A stretch of 64,000 bases of DNA from Alisma plantago-aquatica. Lineage: Eukaryota > Streptophyta > Magnoliopsida > Alismatales > Alismataceae. Made by a program: the position numbers and the translations under genes. The stretch covers positions 469,441,379-469,505,378 of the forward strand of contig OY856413.1 in the NCBI GenBank assembly GCA_963693085.1, read 5' to 3'. This document shows positions 34,986-47,972 of the stretch, piece after piece. How positions within the stretch are numbered: position 1 is the stretch's first letter; every line of letters begins with the position of its first letter. The notes under the pieces were generated by a model, which made no database searches, had not been told where the DNA came from, and worked only from the letters and a program-made list of their open reading frames with translations.

Positions 34986-37003
34986 TTACCCAATCAAGTA
35001 GCTGGGATTATATGCTTTTTTAGGGAAGAAAATCATGTTTCAATTTCTTATTGGTAATGTATCAAATGAGTTATGTGCTTAAACACCAAAATATTTTTTT
35101 TATTTTTTCTTATGTTAAGTCAACACAGTGTCAGCAACTACATGGTTTCCTTGAATCTATCTGTTAGAAACGTTTCATTGTGTTCTTAAACCTCAAAAAA
35201 TTTAATAATTTAAATATCTATGTTGAAAGACACATATACATAACATAATTTACATTTTTAGCATGTTGATTATTGATCTATGTTTTGCTTGGTTCCTTCA
35301 ATGGAAACATGAATTGTAAAATGGGCTTTCACTGTGTCATATTTGGTTAGTAACTAACAATGTTTTAGAACCACTCCATGTAAGTGGCATTTACGTCATA
35401 TGATGTATGCAAAGTCTTTTATTATTACCTGACAAGTAACATATCATGTAATTGATCAACATACTGTGTAATTATCCTAATTTTGCTCATTTGCCTCGTG
35501 ACAATTGTGGAATCTAGAAAATCACATACTTGAACTGATCTTATGTCTCCCCACATGTGAGATGTGATATATTAAGGCTACCTATAGTTGAAATCATAAA
35601 AAATTAAATAACAACAAAAGGGATAACTTACTAACATTATATATCTGATTGAGATGATGCCAATCGATAAGCACACAATTTAGTTAGTAGACTATGACTT
35701 CAAAGCACTTTTGGAATCCATCTATGATTAATCTATTTCTTGATCTCAAGAAATCAAACATACAATAAAAATGGAAAATCAATAGGTAGAACTAATCATG
35801 TATCAAATGTCCCAAGTGTAATGTAGTCAATTTCAAATTTTCAAGGTGTTATGTTCCATGACTGTGGATTTAGCTATCAATCATGGTTGATATAATATAG
35901 GTTCATATATGAAGTGGGTAGAAATTCTAGGGTGAATTAAATATAGATGCTAACTCAATAGTAGAATGAAAGTGCAATCATCCCAAATATAAGCATGATT
36001 CATATTTATGAAAATCAGATTTAGAAAAAGAAAAATATGCATTTCATTAATGTAACATAAATGATTCGAAAATGAAAATACTTGTTTCCAATATTGGTCT
36101 TCTAACAATAACTTATGCATGTGTGGGATGCTAGTTCATGTCAATTAGGCATCTTTATATGGTAGCACCCAAACATTACTACCAAATCGATAAATTCAAT
36201 CAACATGCCATGTAGGCAGTTTAGCCTTTTTTTGTAGATTTATATTTATTCAAAAAACATATTTCCAAAATTCCCATTTTCATATATGAGTTTATGTTTG
36301 GAACCATGTTGTCTTTGTCCAAATTTACTGCCTACATGCATACGCAGATCATATAAATTGAAAAGCACAAATAGATTATCATCTAATTAAGTAGAACCTT
36401 TTAGACAAAAGCAAGAGAAATTCCAAAATCAAGCATTCATGAATATTAGATTCACATTATCATGTGATTCACTTGACAAACCCACAAAGATGAGTTTATT
36501 AAGTACATTGAGTTAAACAAGGGAACTTTTGTTTCTCATGCCGAATTTCAATTAAGAATAATTAAATTTTAAAGAAGTTGACATTGATAAAGTGTATAAT
36601 GATTTCCATACAATTTAGAAAAATACGGACAAAAACATAATATAGCTTAGTGGTATGTTCAAACCAATAAAACATCAAAAATGACAAATCATGTCAAAAA
36701 TAAGTAATAGCCCAAAAAACTAACATATTGTAGAAATAAATGCATGAAAGAAAAAATTAAGATAGAACTACACTTCCCTTTAGTTGCTCCCCCTAATCTT
36801 TAATTATATAATGTCCTTAATGTAGGTCCAAACCTAGGAGAGGCAACAAGATACTTCACTTTGGAGTTAGTGGTTGATACTTATATGATGTAAATCCCCA
36901 ACCTTCATTATATTATGGAGAAGAATGATGGTGAGTCTTCTATTCCTTGTGGCACCATGTATGGGTGCACTGACATGTTCAATTTTTCTTCGATAAGAGT
37001 ACT
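34986..37003. other. AT-rich stretch without recognised feature
   Basis: No frame longer than about 60 codons and no recognisable motif. A tagttgctccccctaatc word near 36781 recalls text seen in some copia 3' regions on the opposite strand, but nothing around it supports that. Confidence 0.4.
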
Positions 37004-40000
37004 TGTAAGATCCTTAAATTTTTTAGATTTGAATTATATAAATATCAGACTTAGTTTTATAAGAAAATTCCATAATTATAATTGATATAATAATAAAGCT
37101 CTACACTTTGTTGCATGGGCTCAACATGTGGCCCAAGTGAGGCCCATGAGACTATTTGTTTGGAAATAAGTCCTTGTGACACAAGATTAAGAAATAAAAG
37201 GATTTCATACATAGATAAATGATAAATACTCTGTGAACTGTTAGATTTATAAAATAAGATATAATGGGAAAGTTTCTAAGAGATTCTAAGATAATGCACA
37301 ACTTAGATAATTAATGGAGTAATTATATAACCATGAATGACAACACAATTTATGAGGTATCAAATAAGAATATCTCGGTGTGACTTCTTGTATACTTGAA
37401 GATAACAATAAGACTATGATAAATCTAGAATTTGGGATAAAAATGACTTTTGATTGATCTAAGTAAGTGAATTAAATAAATTCTTAAAATAAAGGTTTCT
37501 CCAATGAGAGTGACCCAAATAATTCCCTAAATGATATATATGTTGGGGAAGGTATTAATGAGTTACCCTCTAATTTTCATAGAAAAAAGAGGTTCCTACT
37601 GACCTATAGAAAACTGAGAAGGGAGACGGACTTCAATGCAATAAATATATATGTTTCTAATTTTTTAAAACCAATTTAATGGCTCCAATTTAGGATTTGA
37701 GTTGTTCGTGTCCCTTTAATATGTCACACCTATAGTGACTGTTGAATATTAGATTGATAGTGTATAGGTCGTCTCCTACCTCATGATAAAATTAGAAAAT
37801 TGAGTAAATAGTAATTGTGTTTTATCCTCACCCCTTTCTCTCTCTGATCTCCATGGACATCTCTATTTATTTGCTCATTGGATTCATGAGAGAAAAATTA
37901 ATCGATTAAACTATGACATAGTTGTTATCTTATCAGGATTGGGCAGAATGCCCAAATCATGGTTCATCAAGAAGTTCAGTGCTTCATAGGGGGAAAGTAT
38001 CCCTACAACCCCATGCCTATAAAAGACATCTGTAGGGCCTATGTGAAATACAAAAGATAATTCAAACCTTGATTTCACAAGAATTACTTGGTAGCCTCCT
38101 CATCTTGTCGATTTCATTTTTGTTGATTTTGGCCCTCCCATAATGACACAAGGCAATACATGTAAATTGCCTCATTCAATAGGGTTGGAGCAAGTCTTTG
38201 AGGAGGCTTGGATTGTGAGAAGGGAAAAGGATTCTCAGATGCCTCATCCACAAACCTTACAATGGCGTTGTTACAGCCCAAAAACTACCTTGTGGTTGGC
38301 TGCTCCTAACTACCGCGAGCCACACCTAGACCATCTCTACATCCAATGAGGGTTGGCAGAGGTGAAGACAATGGGCCTCAGACCAATGGAAGAAACCACG
38401 AAGAATTCAATAGCCAAGTTGACCACAATTGTAGCACTACATATGTTAGATGGCATGTGTAAGGGTTGAAGATAAGGATCATGGAAATTATGCTCTTACC
38501 CTCAGGATGTGCATTGCAAAGTAAGGGCTAATTCCACCCTTCTGTTATTTTCTTTACTTGGCCACGCAGGTGGAGATGCCACGATGGCATGAGGCCATTG
38601 GCTCTATCCTAGCATTGCGACTTAGGTTGATGGTGAGTTGGCAACTAGTGTAGCCTACTCTGATTTTCCAATACATAATAATATTGCATTATCATAATTA
38701 ATTATTGGTAGATCAAAACATATAGTATATATCAAATAGATCAGGAAAATAAGTAGAATAAAAATAAAATAATATCACACCATAGATCTGGTCCTAATGC
38801 TAATAGTATTTCTAATACATGTTTTTAGGATGATTTATAAATAGAAACCTTAGATTTGTAATTAACATGTTAACATACGGAATCCCTTAATTTGATATAT
38901 AATCTAATATTGTGTGGATCTAAGATGATGATGATGAATAATTAGGTTTTATAAAGTGAATAATCACATATATGCTTAATTATCATTTTGAAACCAAAGA
39001 TCATAACTTGCCATGATATTAATGCACATAATCTAATGTAGGTGTTCATAATGCAAGTACATGATAGGTCTCATAATTAGGATTTCACCTAATGTCTAAT
39101 GAAGTCTTATAACTCTAGTTAGTCATGGTGCAAAGGAATTAAGGTTTTTACCATTATTCCTTGTCCAAACCTGAGATTACCCTATACCCTAGATTAGGAC
39201 TCAAGTATGGATTAATCTGAGTAATATGATGGTGACATTTTGGGACATACATACATGCATATTAAATGTTGTTTTCTTGGATTCATCTTTGATTTCTTTA
39301 TTGGATGATATGCTTAGAGTACTAGTATGATCGTGTGGTCTTATGGATCTACATTGAGGTATGTGGTTATAATTATGAATAATTACAATTATCGATTGCC
39401 GATGATTATTGAGGATTTTTCAAAGATTGATAAAATAAGATGTTAGATGTTTATTTATATTTTGTTTAATTATATTTCCACTATGAGCATCATATAAAGT
39501 AAGATATCATATTTATAACCCTAGGATGATATCTATTGAGGGGTGATCCACATGGGCCCTAGAAGGGACAATGATTACACCCAAGAGGATATCATGAATG
39601 GGTTAGAATACATAATGAAATTTCTAGTTCTTATTTACAATTAATTGATTGATTATATGTTGTTATATTACTTGCAAACTTTTTCATGCACCTCACATAC
39701 ACAATATAGCAATATACTGATCCACATTTTTGAGTGCCGAAGAGATTTAGATAATTGTGAGATATAAAGATATCTAGACATGATGAACCAAATGAAATCA
39801 ACTGAAGAAATTAAAGCTAAGCAAAGAAGGATTTGTTAGATATTTCTTCTCATATGTATTAGTCCCATGTTGAAAATTCATGTAACTCCTTAGAGGAGCA
39901 TCATTATGGATCTTGTAAACAATATTTGTTAATTAATGGAAATTTTTTGCTTTTATTTGTTATTTATTAAATATGGATTCTTGGTAATTTAGGTAATGTC

Positions 40001-40055
40001 TCTAGACATTAAGGTTCTCCTTAATTGGGGAACTCTAAAAAGTGAGGTCGTTGTA
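37004..40055 (+). mobile_element. possible decayed solo LTR of a chromovirus (about 3 kb)
   Basis: The left end TGTAAGATCCTTAAATTTTTT and the right end agtgaggtcgttgta resemble the TGTAAGACC...GGTCGTTACA termini of Tekay/Del-like LTRs. The 3-kb length fits. The flanking five-mers (gtact left, gtggt right) agree at only three positions, so the target duplication is not confirmed. The interior has no coding sequence; a 68-codon ORF at 38143 has no known relative. Confidence 0.35.
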
Positions 40056-41042
40056 GTGGTGGTTCTTATGAATATGACATTGGCCCATGTGAGTGACCAT
40101 GGTAGACATACTAACATACTAGTTTTATAGCAGGGTAGTATGGCATGTTGGGTGGAGAAGATCCTGATCTAAGAACCTATACATGTGGGCCATATTACAA
40201 TGTGGCCTAGTTATAATCCATTTTTGTTCTTGTAGACAAGAATAGTAGTATCATAGGACTCACTATAGAAGGAGACAAAAGTTAAGAAGCACCCTCCTAA
40301 AATGTGGATGACTCAGTTGAATGTCTATTTGCATCTACATTAAAAGTATACCACTAATTCTCTTTCTTCTTTAGTGTAGTGCTTTTTAGGTCAGGAAGCT
40401 CTTAGAAGTTCTCATCATTCCCATGAACATATTTTCCAAATTTGCCATTGTGAATCAAATATTACACTAGCAATCAATAAGAAATCAAAATATTAGTCTA
40501 ACCGATTTTGTCCCAAGAAGAAACTCAAGACTAAACAAGTAAACTTTCAATATCATTGCAAGTAGAAAAACTATTTTCTCAACATAATGGCACCTTTTGT
40601 GGCTTCTTGTAGAAAAATTATTTCTCAACATAATGACCCCTTTTGTGGCATCCTACACTTTGTTGGGTTTGTGGATCAAGAGATAACTTATATTTACCTT
40701 GTAATCATGTAGCATGATGTACAATAGAAAAGATTTATCATAGTTACAATCCATTGGGTCTCCTTCTTTGCAAACATGGTACCAATAAGGTAATGAGCAT
40801 GGTACTTGTCATCATAAGTGATCTATCACCATAATCCATCCTTGTTGAACTCACTTGGGACACATGATTTCCCCATATGTAAAGCCCATGTTCTCACATA
40901 ACTTGTTAAATCTGACTTTGTACTCAGTTCAATTAGGTAGAAGATGATGAATCAAAATAGTTATGATGATTTACTAGGGTCATATTGTGTCGTCAATGTA
41001 GTGAGGAACTTATATGTAAGCTTGGGGTATGTATTAGAACTG
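40056..41042. other. AT-rich stretch without recognised feature
   Basis: A local duplication of ttctcaacataatg...ccttttgtggc appears twice (about 40577 and 40625). No gene is recognised. Confidence 0.45.
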
Positions 41043-41047
41043 ATACT
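41043..41047. repeat. target-site duplication of element C, left copy
   Basis: atact before TGACGTGG; identical to 52338-52342. Confidence 0.92.
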
Positions 41048-42331
41048 TGACGTGGCTTATATTATCGCACTAACAAACTCACTTAGGGTTGAAATCCATA
41101 AGTTTTTAACCAAAACAACGTTCAATAATGCCACCCGCAAGCGGATGGGTCTTATCACAGTATAGTTGAGGATCGAATCCCAAGGGACAACATTTTTAAG
41201 AATATTTCTCTAGTCGAATCTAGTTGAATCAAGACTAATATTTAGAACAAGGTAGGTTGAATTGAGTTTAATTAAACTAAATGCAAGGAAAGTAAAATAG
41301 TAGGATTAAAATTTGATTAAAGATTAATGATGGAAATCGCTGGGATGGTCCCGGGTTTCACCACCACTACACATGCATTCACATCCAAACATCAAACATC
41401 CTAGCAAGATACAACCATTCAAATAGAGCTGCTACAGAACCCCCCATACGGGAATCAGGTTTGCGTAAGCATCACCTTAGGTATCAAACGTCTCGTCACC
41501 AACTAGATCACATACTTACGGCTCCAAAGATACATAAATCCAAATGAAGTTGTGGGCCCCCTATATAGGCGTCAGGCACACAGAAGCATCACCATGGGCT
41601 AGATGGCTCATCACCGTACGGGTCATACACTTACGACCTCAAGGAATCCCATTCTATTACTAGTTTGGGAGTCGACCGCGCTAATCGACATTCAAAACCT
41701 ACGCATTAAAATTCTCGCAACATAGGAAACGAGAAAGATAGATGCAAGCAGGTGATCAATCCACAAGCACACATCGACGATTAACAACGAAATGAAAGAT
41801 TATATACATGCCATGGAATGTTTAACAAAAAGATATGAAAGCATGTGTAGCGAGGCTAGTCCCCGCACCCGAGCAAAAGTAAACTACTCGCTCATGGTGA
41901 GAGAAGCAAGAATAACAAGAGAGAGAGAAGTTTCCGCCATGAGCATGGTGAAGAAGATGATCACAGCTCGATGGAGAACCGGTCTTCTACACGATGTCGG
42001 GGCAGATCTGGACGAGGAGGGAAGAACACCACGGAAGATGGGGCAGATCTTCTCTCTCCACCTTCTTCTTCTTCTTGTAGTCCTCGTTCACCACACGAGG
42101 AGCAGCTCGTGGACGAGATGGTGGCATGGAAGTGGCGTAGATGAAATAGATCTAGATCTGGATGAGGTGGCTTGCAGATCCAAGTCTTCACTCCAGATCT
42201 CAGTGAACAGGCTGCAAAACCACCACGGGGGAAGGTTCTTGTCTTTGGAGATCGTCTCCTTAGGCACATGATAGTCCTACAGCCTAATAACATCTGGAGA
42301 TGATGCTTTGGCTGACTGAAGTCGTGTCCTA

Positions 42332-42346
42332 TTTATAGGCAGACTG
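42332..42346 (-). promoter_or_regulatory. TATA box of element C, left LTR
   Basis: The - strand reads gcctataaataggac, directly downstream of the gtcgcgac-type array. Confidence 0.7.
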
Positions 42347-42369
42347 GGCACCGACTTAAAATCGTGACC

Positions 42370-42700
42370 TTGTCATTTTTGCAGCGGGTCGCGACTTTTT
42401 TTGTGGTCGTGGCATTTGTCGTGGTAGCGGCATTTGTCATGGTCGCGGCTACAAAAGCAGATTTCTACATTCGGGATCAGAAGAAGATCATGGCCGCAGG
42501 CAAATGACCTGGTTGCGATGTAGCAGAGCTCCCTTGGTCGCGACTATTCCTGGATGTTGTTGGATTGCTGTGGACCACGGAGAAGATCTCGAGCGGAGTC
42601 GCGATTGTGAAAGGGTAGAACCGCGGGTGTGATCGTGGAATCACGGATAGGTGTCTTAGCAAAAGATCGCGACCAGGCTCTGAATCGCGATCGTGATTAG
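42370..42700. repeat. GTCGCGAC-type motif array in U3 of element C (left LTR)
   Basis: Degenerate copies of ggtcgcgac occur: gggtcgcgactt, tggtcgtggcatttgtc, tggtagcggcatttgtc, tggtcgcggct, tggttgcgatg, tggtcgcgact, gagtcgcgattg, agatcgcgacc, aatcgcgatcgtgat. GTCGCGAC is palindromic. Confidence 0.75.
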
Positions 42701-43033
42701 GTCATGCTGGGAGAAGAAGGGGACCCACTGACTACTGCTGCCCCCAAGCATGCTCGAACAGACGAAGGCCCAAAATAGAGTATTGGGAAGAGAAGACAAG
42801 GCCCAAATGCCCAATGTGACCTGCACAGAGGTGCAAAAAATCAATAAAAAATAGAAGTAAAATCAATTAAGCCAATATAAGTTGCATATGAGAAGATAAG
42901 GCTAATAAATGCTCATTAAAGCAATTAAACCAAGTCATCTCACATATAAGAAGATAGAACTAGTAAAAGCGAGTAATCAGGGCAAAACAAGGCCAAATGA
43001 GGCGATAGGACTCAGATGAATATGCATTCATCA

Positions 43034-43053
43034 AAATACCCTAAACTTAAACG
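43034..43053 (-). other. polypurine tract of element C
   Basis: The - strand reads cgtttaagtttagggtattt directly before the LTR start TGATGAATG, preceded by actcgaggacgagaaa. The ctcgaggacgag...aagttt-ggggta arrangement is typical of Athila/Tat 3' ends. Confidence 0.75.
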
Positions 43054-44490
43054 TTTCTCGTCCTCGAGTAACACAAAATCTGAAATGGTCGCCTAAAGAA
43101 TTCTTTCAACTCGTGTGATTGCTTCATCTTCACATCACGATTGTTTCTCTTCTGCTCGATATGACTAAGTGTCTCAACATCCTGAGATCACATAACACAT
43201 TTTACGATATCTTCGTTCCCGAGTTCACTTCCCAATATTACTTCTTCTCTACTTTTTCCAAAATCAAGCATGTCAGAGAGTTTCGTAAGAGTCCAGAGAT
43301 ACCCACAGAACAACTAGTGTGCACCTGATCTGACACTGGTGTTTTTAGGATGTCGGGGAGGCATTCATTGTGCCTTTAGGTGGAAAAGGGAGTGAAGGGT
43401 GGTATGGAAGGAAGAAATAAATCTCTCCTCTATTCGACTCGAGATTTTTATTATATGGTTTGCAATTTCATTGATTGCATTTTTTTGTGTGAATCTCTCC
43501 TCTATTCGATTCGAGATTGCATTTCTTTTTGTGTGCGCTTTGGCATCTTTTCTTGGTGATACACCCCTATTTCGTAGCGAGGGGTATGGAAGAAGCGTGA
43601 AGGAAGAGAGAGTGTGATACCCCGAACTTAGGGTTTGGCACAATATTGGCTATTTTTGTTTGTTTTAGATGAGCAAAGGGGTAAGAAGATGATGGAACAA
43701 GTGTAGAAGAGAGTTCAGATCAGAATGTAACTTGATTTACAATTCAGTGCACCGGGTCATTCTCCTTATCATACTCTGCTCAAATAATGACTTGATGAGG
43801 ATCCAGTGGAGATTCCATGTTATTGTTTCACTAGTTAGATAGGAAGCACAATGTGTTTGATCCCTCTCAGTTTGATAGATACTTGCCATATCTATTTATC
43901 ATGATGTTACGATTCATAAGTTTCACATGGTGATTTCTAATCATAGGCTAGTTTTAGAAATTGTTCTCCTTGAGGCTTCGCTTCGAATAAGGAGGGTACA
44001 ATGATACAAAACTGTAAGGGAAAATAGGATATCCGGTTAGGTAAAGGCTTTGATTGAAACCAAAGCGTCACAACTTCATCAAGTTTCTATACAAGTTGCT
44101 ATGAAAACTTTTGAAAATTTTGAAAATTTGCTCAAAATTGAAACAAAATTTCAACGATGAAATATTAAGTCTGAAATGGATAGGAGAGGGTGGAAAGTAG
44201 AGTACATACCACCCACCCTCCACCCCGAACTTAGAAATTTGCTCGTCCCGAGCAAACTCTTAATCTGAGATGGAGGGGAAAACTAGTGCCGGTTGGTCCA
44301 CCAGATGTGGTTGCATTCCTTTCGGCGATGCGTCCTCCATCTGAAATCTCACAAATGGAATCTATCAGAACTTAAGACTGCATCTTGCGATGCATTGTCT
44401 ATCAGGTGCAAAATTTTCTAAAAACAAAATTAAAAGTAAAAGCTATGTTAATGATCGGGTTGCCTCCCGATAAGCGCCTTTGTTTTACGT
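43054..44490 (-). other. 3' untranslated region of element C
   Basis: No ORF relative is recognised. Two more purine-tract-like copies occur on the - strand: ctaagttcggggtatcac (about 43610-43632) and gacgagcaaatttctaagttcggggtgg (about 44222-44252). A 25-base direct repeat (gaatctctcctctattcg[a]..tcgagatt) lies at about 43420-43447 and 43491-43518. A third ORF may have been deleted from here. Confidence 0.5.
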
Positions 44491-45800
44491 CGATGGCTTG
44501 ACATGATTTCTTTAGTTTTTGGGTAGATATGTCGGGTTGGACAGATTCATCAATTCATCAGTGCTAGTATCAGCTGTGGTGAAATATCTCTTCAAGCATT
44601 AGCTGTTTCCCACAAAATCACCTGACTTCTCACTCCATAAGGTAAATGCACCATGTGGGTAGATGCTCTTGACAATGTATGGCCCAGAGCATCGAGACCG
44701 GAGTTTCCCTGGGAATAACCTCAGTCTCGAGTTGAATAGCAGAACTTGGTCTCCCACTTGAATTTCCTTTCTCTTCAGATGACCATCATGCCAAAGTTTC
44801 GTGCGTTCCTTGTAGATTCATGCATTCTCATAAGCTGTCATTTGGAGTTCATCCAACTCTTGAAGTTGTAGAATTCTGGCTTCGCTTGCTTTCTTCATGT
44901 CAAAATTTAGCTGTTTGATTTCCCTCCATGCTTTATGTTCTAGTTCCACGGGTAGGTGACATGATTTTCCATAGATGAGTCTGAAGGGTGATGTTCCAAG
45001 GCGAGTTTTGAATGCAGTTCGGTAGGCCCATAAAGCGTCATTGATTTTCACTGACCAATCCTTCCGGTTGCGTCCTACTGTCTTTTCTAGGATAGATTTG
45101 AGTTGACGGTTTGAAACCTCTACTTGCCCACTCGTTTGTGGGTGGTAGGGGGAAGCTACCTTGTGTGTTACACCATATCTTCTCAACAACGCTTCAAAGC
45201 TTCTTTCCAGAAAATGAGAACCTCCATCGGAGATCATAGTGCGTGGAACTCCAAAATGGGGAAAATGATATCTTTGAACATTTTAATGACGGGTTTTGAA
45301 TCGCTAGTAACCGTTGGTATTACCTCCACCCATTTGGAGACATAATCAACCGCGACTAGGATGTAGGAAAATCCATGTGAGGATGGGAATGGATACATGT
45401 AGTCCACTCCCCAAACATAAAAAATCTCAACATCTTGCCATAGCTTAAGTGGCATCTCATCTCTTTGTGTAATGTTTCCTGTTCTCTGACACTTGTCACG
45501 TGAGAGAACAAAATTGTAAGCATCTCTGGATATGGTTGGCCAAAAGAACCCACATTGTAGAACCTTCAAAGAGGTTTTCTTTGAACTCATATGGCCTCCG
45601 ACTGGGCCTACGTGGCATTGCTCTAAAATAAGTTGGGCTTCTTCCTTAGCGATACAACGTATGTAGAAACCATCAGCACATAGCTTGAAGAGGTATGGTT
45701 CATCCCAGTGATATTGCCTCACATTATGCATGAATTTCTTTAGAGCATTTCCAGTACACTCAGGGTGGATGACACCAGCGGCAAGGTAGTTCGCATAGTC
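44491..45800 (-). pseudogene. pol of element C: integrase
   Basis: Zinc-binding part [20 protein letters not shown]...[10 protein letters not shown] (about 45640-45470); the first Cys of the CxxC pair is Arg. Core: [10 protein letters not shown] (first Asp), [12 protein letters not shown], then a frameshift near 45240, MISDGGSHF (second Asp) and [15 protein letters not shown] (Glu), followed by [18 protein letters not shown] and [22 protein letters not shown] stop near 44818 is followed by IYKERTKLWHD, LLFNSRLRLFPGKL and SGPYIVKSIYPHGAF. D, D and E are all kept; one frameshift and two or three stops inactivate it. Confidence 0.9.
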
Positions 45801-46722
45801 CGAGTACCAAGGAGTAGCTTATGATACTTTCATAAGCTGGTCATCTGGAAGAGAGTCATTGATTGGGACCTTCTCAGTTTCCAGAGTGTGGATATGACTT
45901 AAGTGGTCTGCTACAACATTTTTTGTGCCTCTCTTATCTCTAATCTCAAGATCGAATTCTTTCAATAGGAGAATCCATCATATCAACCTTGGTTTTGCAT
46001 CTTTCTTTTTTAGAAGATAACGAATAGCGGCATGATCGGTGTAGACAATCACCTTTGAACCGATGAGGTAGGATCTAAACTTATCAAAGGAATATATGAC
46101 TGCTAGGAGTTCCTTCTCGGTAGCTGCGTAGTTCCTCTGAGCCTCGTCAAGGGTCTTCGATGCATAATAGATGACATGATGTTTCTTCTCTATACATTGG
46201 CCCAGAACGGCACCCACAACGTAATCACTGGCATCACACATAATTTCAAATGGGTTGTCCCAATATGGGGCACGAATGATGGGTTTTGTTGTAAGGGCAT
46301 GCTTTAGGTTGTTGAAACTCTTGATACACTCTTCATCAAAATGGAAATCAGCGTCCTTCAGCAACAAGTTTGTCATGGGCTTGGTTATCTTAGAGAAATC
46401 CTTGACAAACCTTCTGTAGAAACCCGCATGACCAAGGAATGTGCAGACTTCTCTTACATTGGTAGGGATAGATAGTTTGGAGATCACTTCGATCTTGGCC
46501 TTGTCCACTTCAATTCCTCGATTACTGACTCTATGGCCAAGGACAATGCCTTCTTTTTAACAGAAAATGACATTTCTCCCAATTAAGCACCAGATGTGTT
46601 TCTTCGCATCGTTTGAGGACAAGGGAGAGGTTCCTTAGGCATGAATCATATGAATCCCCATATACAGAGAAATCATCCATAAAAATTTCCATAATGGTTT
46701 TGGTTATATGGCTGCCATGCAA
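45801..46722 (-). pseudogene. pol of element C: RT C-terminus and RNase H
   Basis: FMDDFSVYGDSYDSCLRNL (about 46690-46630) carries the catalytic FMDD. After a frameshift near 46545 come [19 protein letters not shown] and [17 protein letters not shown]. RNase [18 protein letters not shown] (Asp), [24 protein letters not shown] (Glu) and [15 protein letters not shown] (Asp), so the three acidic residues are intact. Then LEIRDKRGTKNVVADHLSHI. A stop lies at about 45978 where relatives have Arg (RLIRW). Confidence 0.9.
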
Positions 46723-47972
46723 CGTTGGAAGGTTGCAGGCGCATTACAAAGTCCAAATGGCATCCTTCTAAAGGCATATGTTCCAAAGGGGCAGTCAAAC
46801 GTGGTTTTCTCTTGGTCATCTAGATGTATAGGGATTTGATAAAATCCAGAGTAACCATTGCGATAGCAAAAATATTCTTGGTGAGCCAATCGCTCTAAGA
46901 CTTGATCTAAAAAAGGAATCGGGAAATGATCCTTGCGTGTGGCTTTGTTCAATTTTTTGTAATCGATGCACATCCTCCACCCGGTTACTGTTCGAGTGGG
47001 GATGAGTTCATTTTCTTCATTTTGTATCATAGTAGTGCCACCTTTCTTTGGAACAACATGTACAGGACTCACCCAAGGTGAGTCAGATATTGGATAGATG
47101 ATTCCGGTAGTGAGCAACTTGATGACTTCACGGCGGACCACTTCTTTCATATTAGGGTCCAACTTCCGTTGATGCTCAACAGTCGGCTTGTGGTCTTCCA
47201 CCATAGGGATTTTGTGCATACAAAGCGCTTGACTAACCCCGGTGAGATCGCTCATCTTGTAGATGATAGCTTTCTTTCTTTCCCTTAATTCTTTCAGCAG
47301 TTTATCTTCTTGTTCGGTCGTTAGATCAGAGTTTATAATAACTGGACAAACCTTGAGATCATCCAAAAACACATATTTAAGTCCCTCGGGTAGGGGCTTC
47401 ATTTCAGGGGCTTCTGGCTTCTCACATTGCTCTTCAGATACATTCACCACTTTGAGTTCCTCAAACTTGGTTTCAGGATCTTCTTCTACAGAGTCAAGGT
47501 GAAGGATACAATCCTTAACTTGTTTGTTGATGAAAATTTCGGCAGATGGGTTTGTTAGTGCCACTTCTAAAGGATCGTCTTGTTCATATTCCACTTGTGT
47601 GAGGAGAGACATTTTCTCAATGCAGTCAATCAGATAGACTTCTTCCTGCATGCTCGGTCTTTGCATGCTTTCAAAAACTTTGAACTCAAGGGTTTCTTTC
47701 CCTAGTCTGAGCCACAAGGTCCCTACTTCAACGTCAATCAAAGCTCTTTCAGTGTCGAGGAATGGACGGCCAAAGATAAGAGGGTATCTGGCATCTTCTT
47801 TTATGTCCATGATGACAAAGTCACAAGGGACATAAGAGTCTTTTCCAACCTTGACAGGGACATCTTCGATGATTCCCAAAGGAAGAGTCATAGAGTTATC
47901 TGCAAGTTGAATGGTCATTCTAGTTGGGAGTAATTCTACAAACCCTAGCCTCTTGCAAAGGCTAAGTGGCAT
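46704..47972 (-). pseudogene. pol of element C: protease and RT N-terminus (422-codon open stretch)
   Basis: This is the longest open frame of the window. It begins inside the protease just after DLGASISIMPLSLCKR (Asp-Leu-Gly at about 48000). Then come FVIMDIKEDARYPLIFGRPFLDT, LPEGLKYVFLDDLKVCPVI, KEVVRREVIKLLTTGIIYP, WRMCIDYKKLNKATRKDHF, YCYRNGYSGFYQIP (expected Asp of the FLDGYSG motif replaced by Asn after Arg) and FGLCNAPATFQRCMAAI. It then shifts frame into FMDDF. The RT motif-A aspartate change (RNGYSG) alone would kill the enzyme. Confidence 0.9.

Larger units (their letters stand above)
41048..43033 (-). repeat. left LTR of element C (its 3' LTR)
   Basis: On the - strand it starts TGATGAATGCATATTCATC and ends GCCACGTCA. 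U3 holds gtcgcgac-like words (42370-42700) and a TATA box (- strand gcctataaatagg, 42332-42346). A 159-codon + strand ORF (41792-42271) is antisense to the transcript and shortened in the other LTR; not a gene. Confidence 0.95.

Noticed and set aside
38143..38349. 68-codon ORF within the possible solo LTR at 37004-40055
   Set aside because: No recognised domain; length is within chance expectation.
41792..42271. 159-codon + strand ORF in the left LTR of element C
   Set aside because: Antisense to the element, shorter in the other LTR (51088-51444), and overlapping promoter sequence; best explained as chance.
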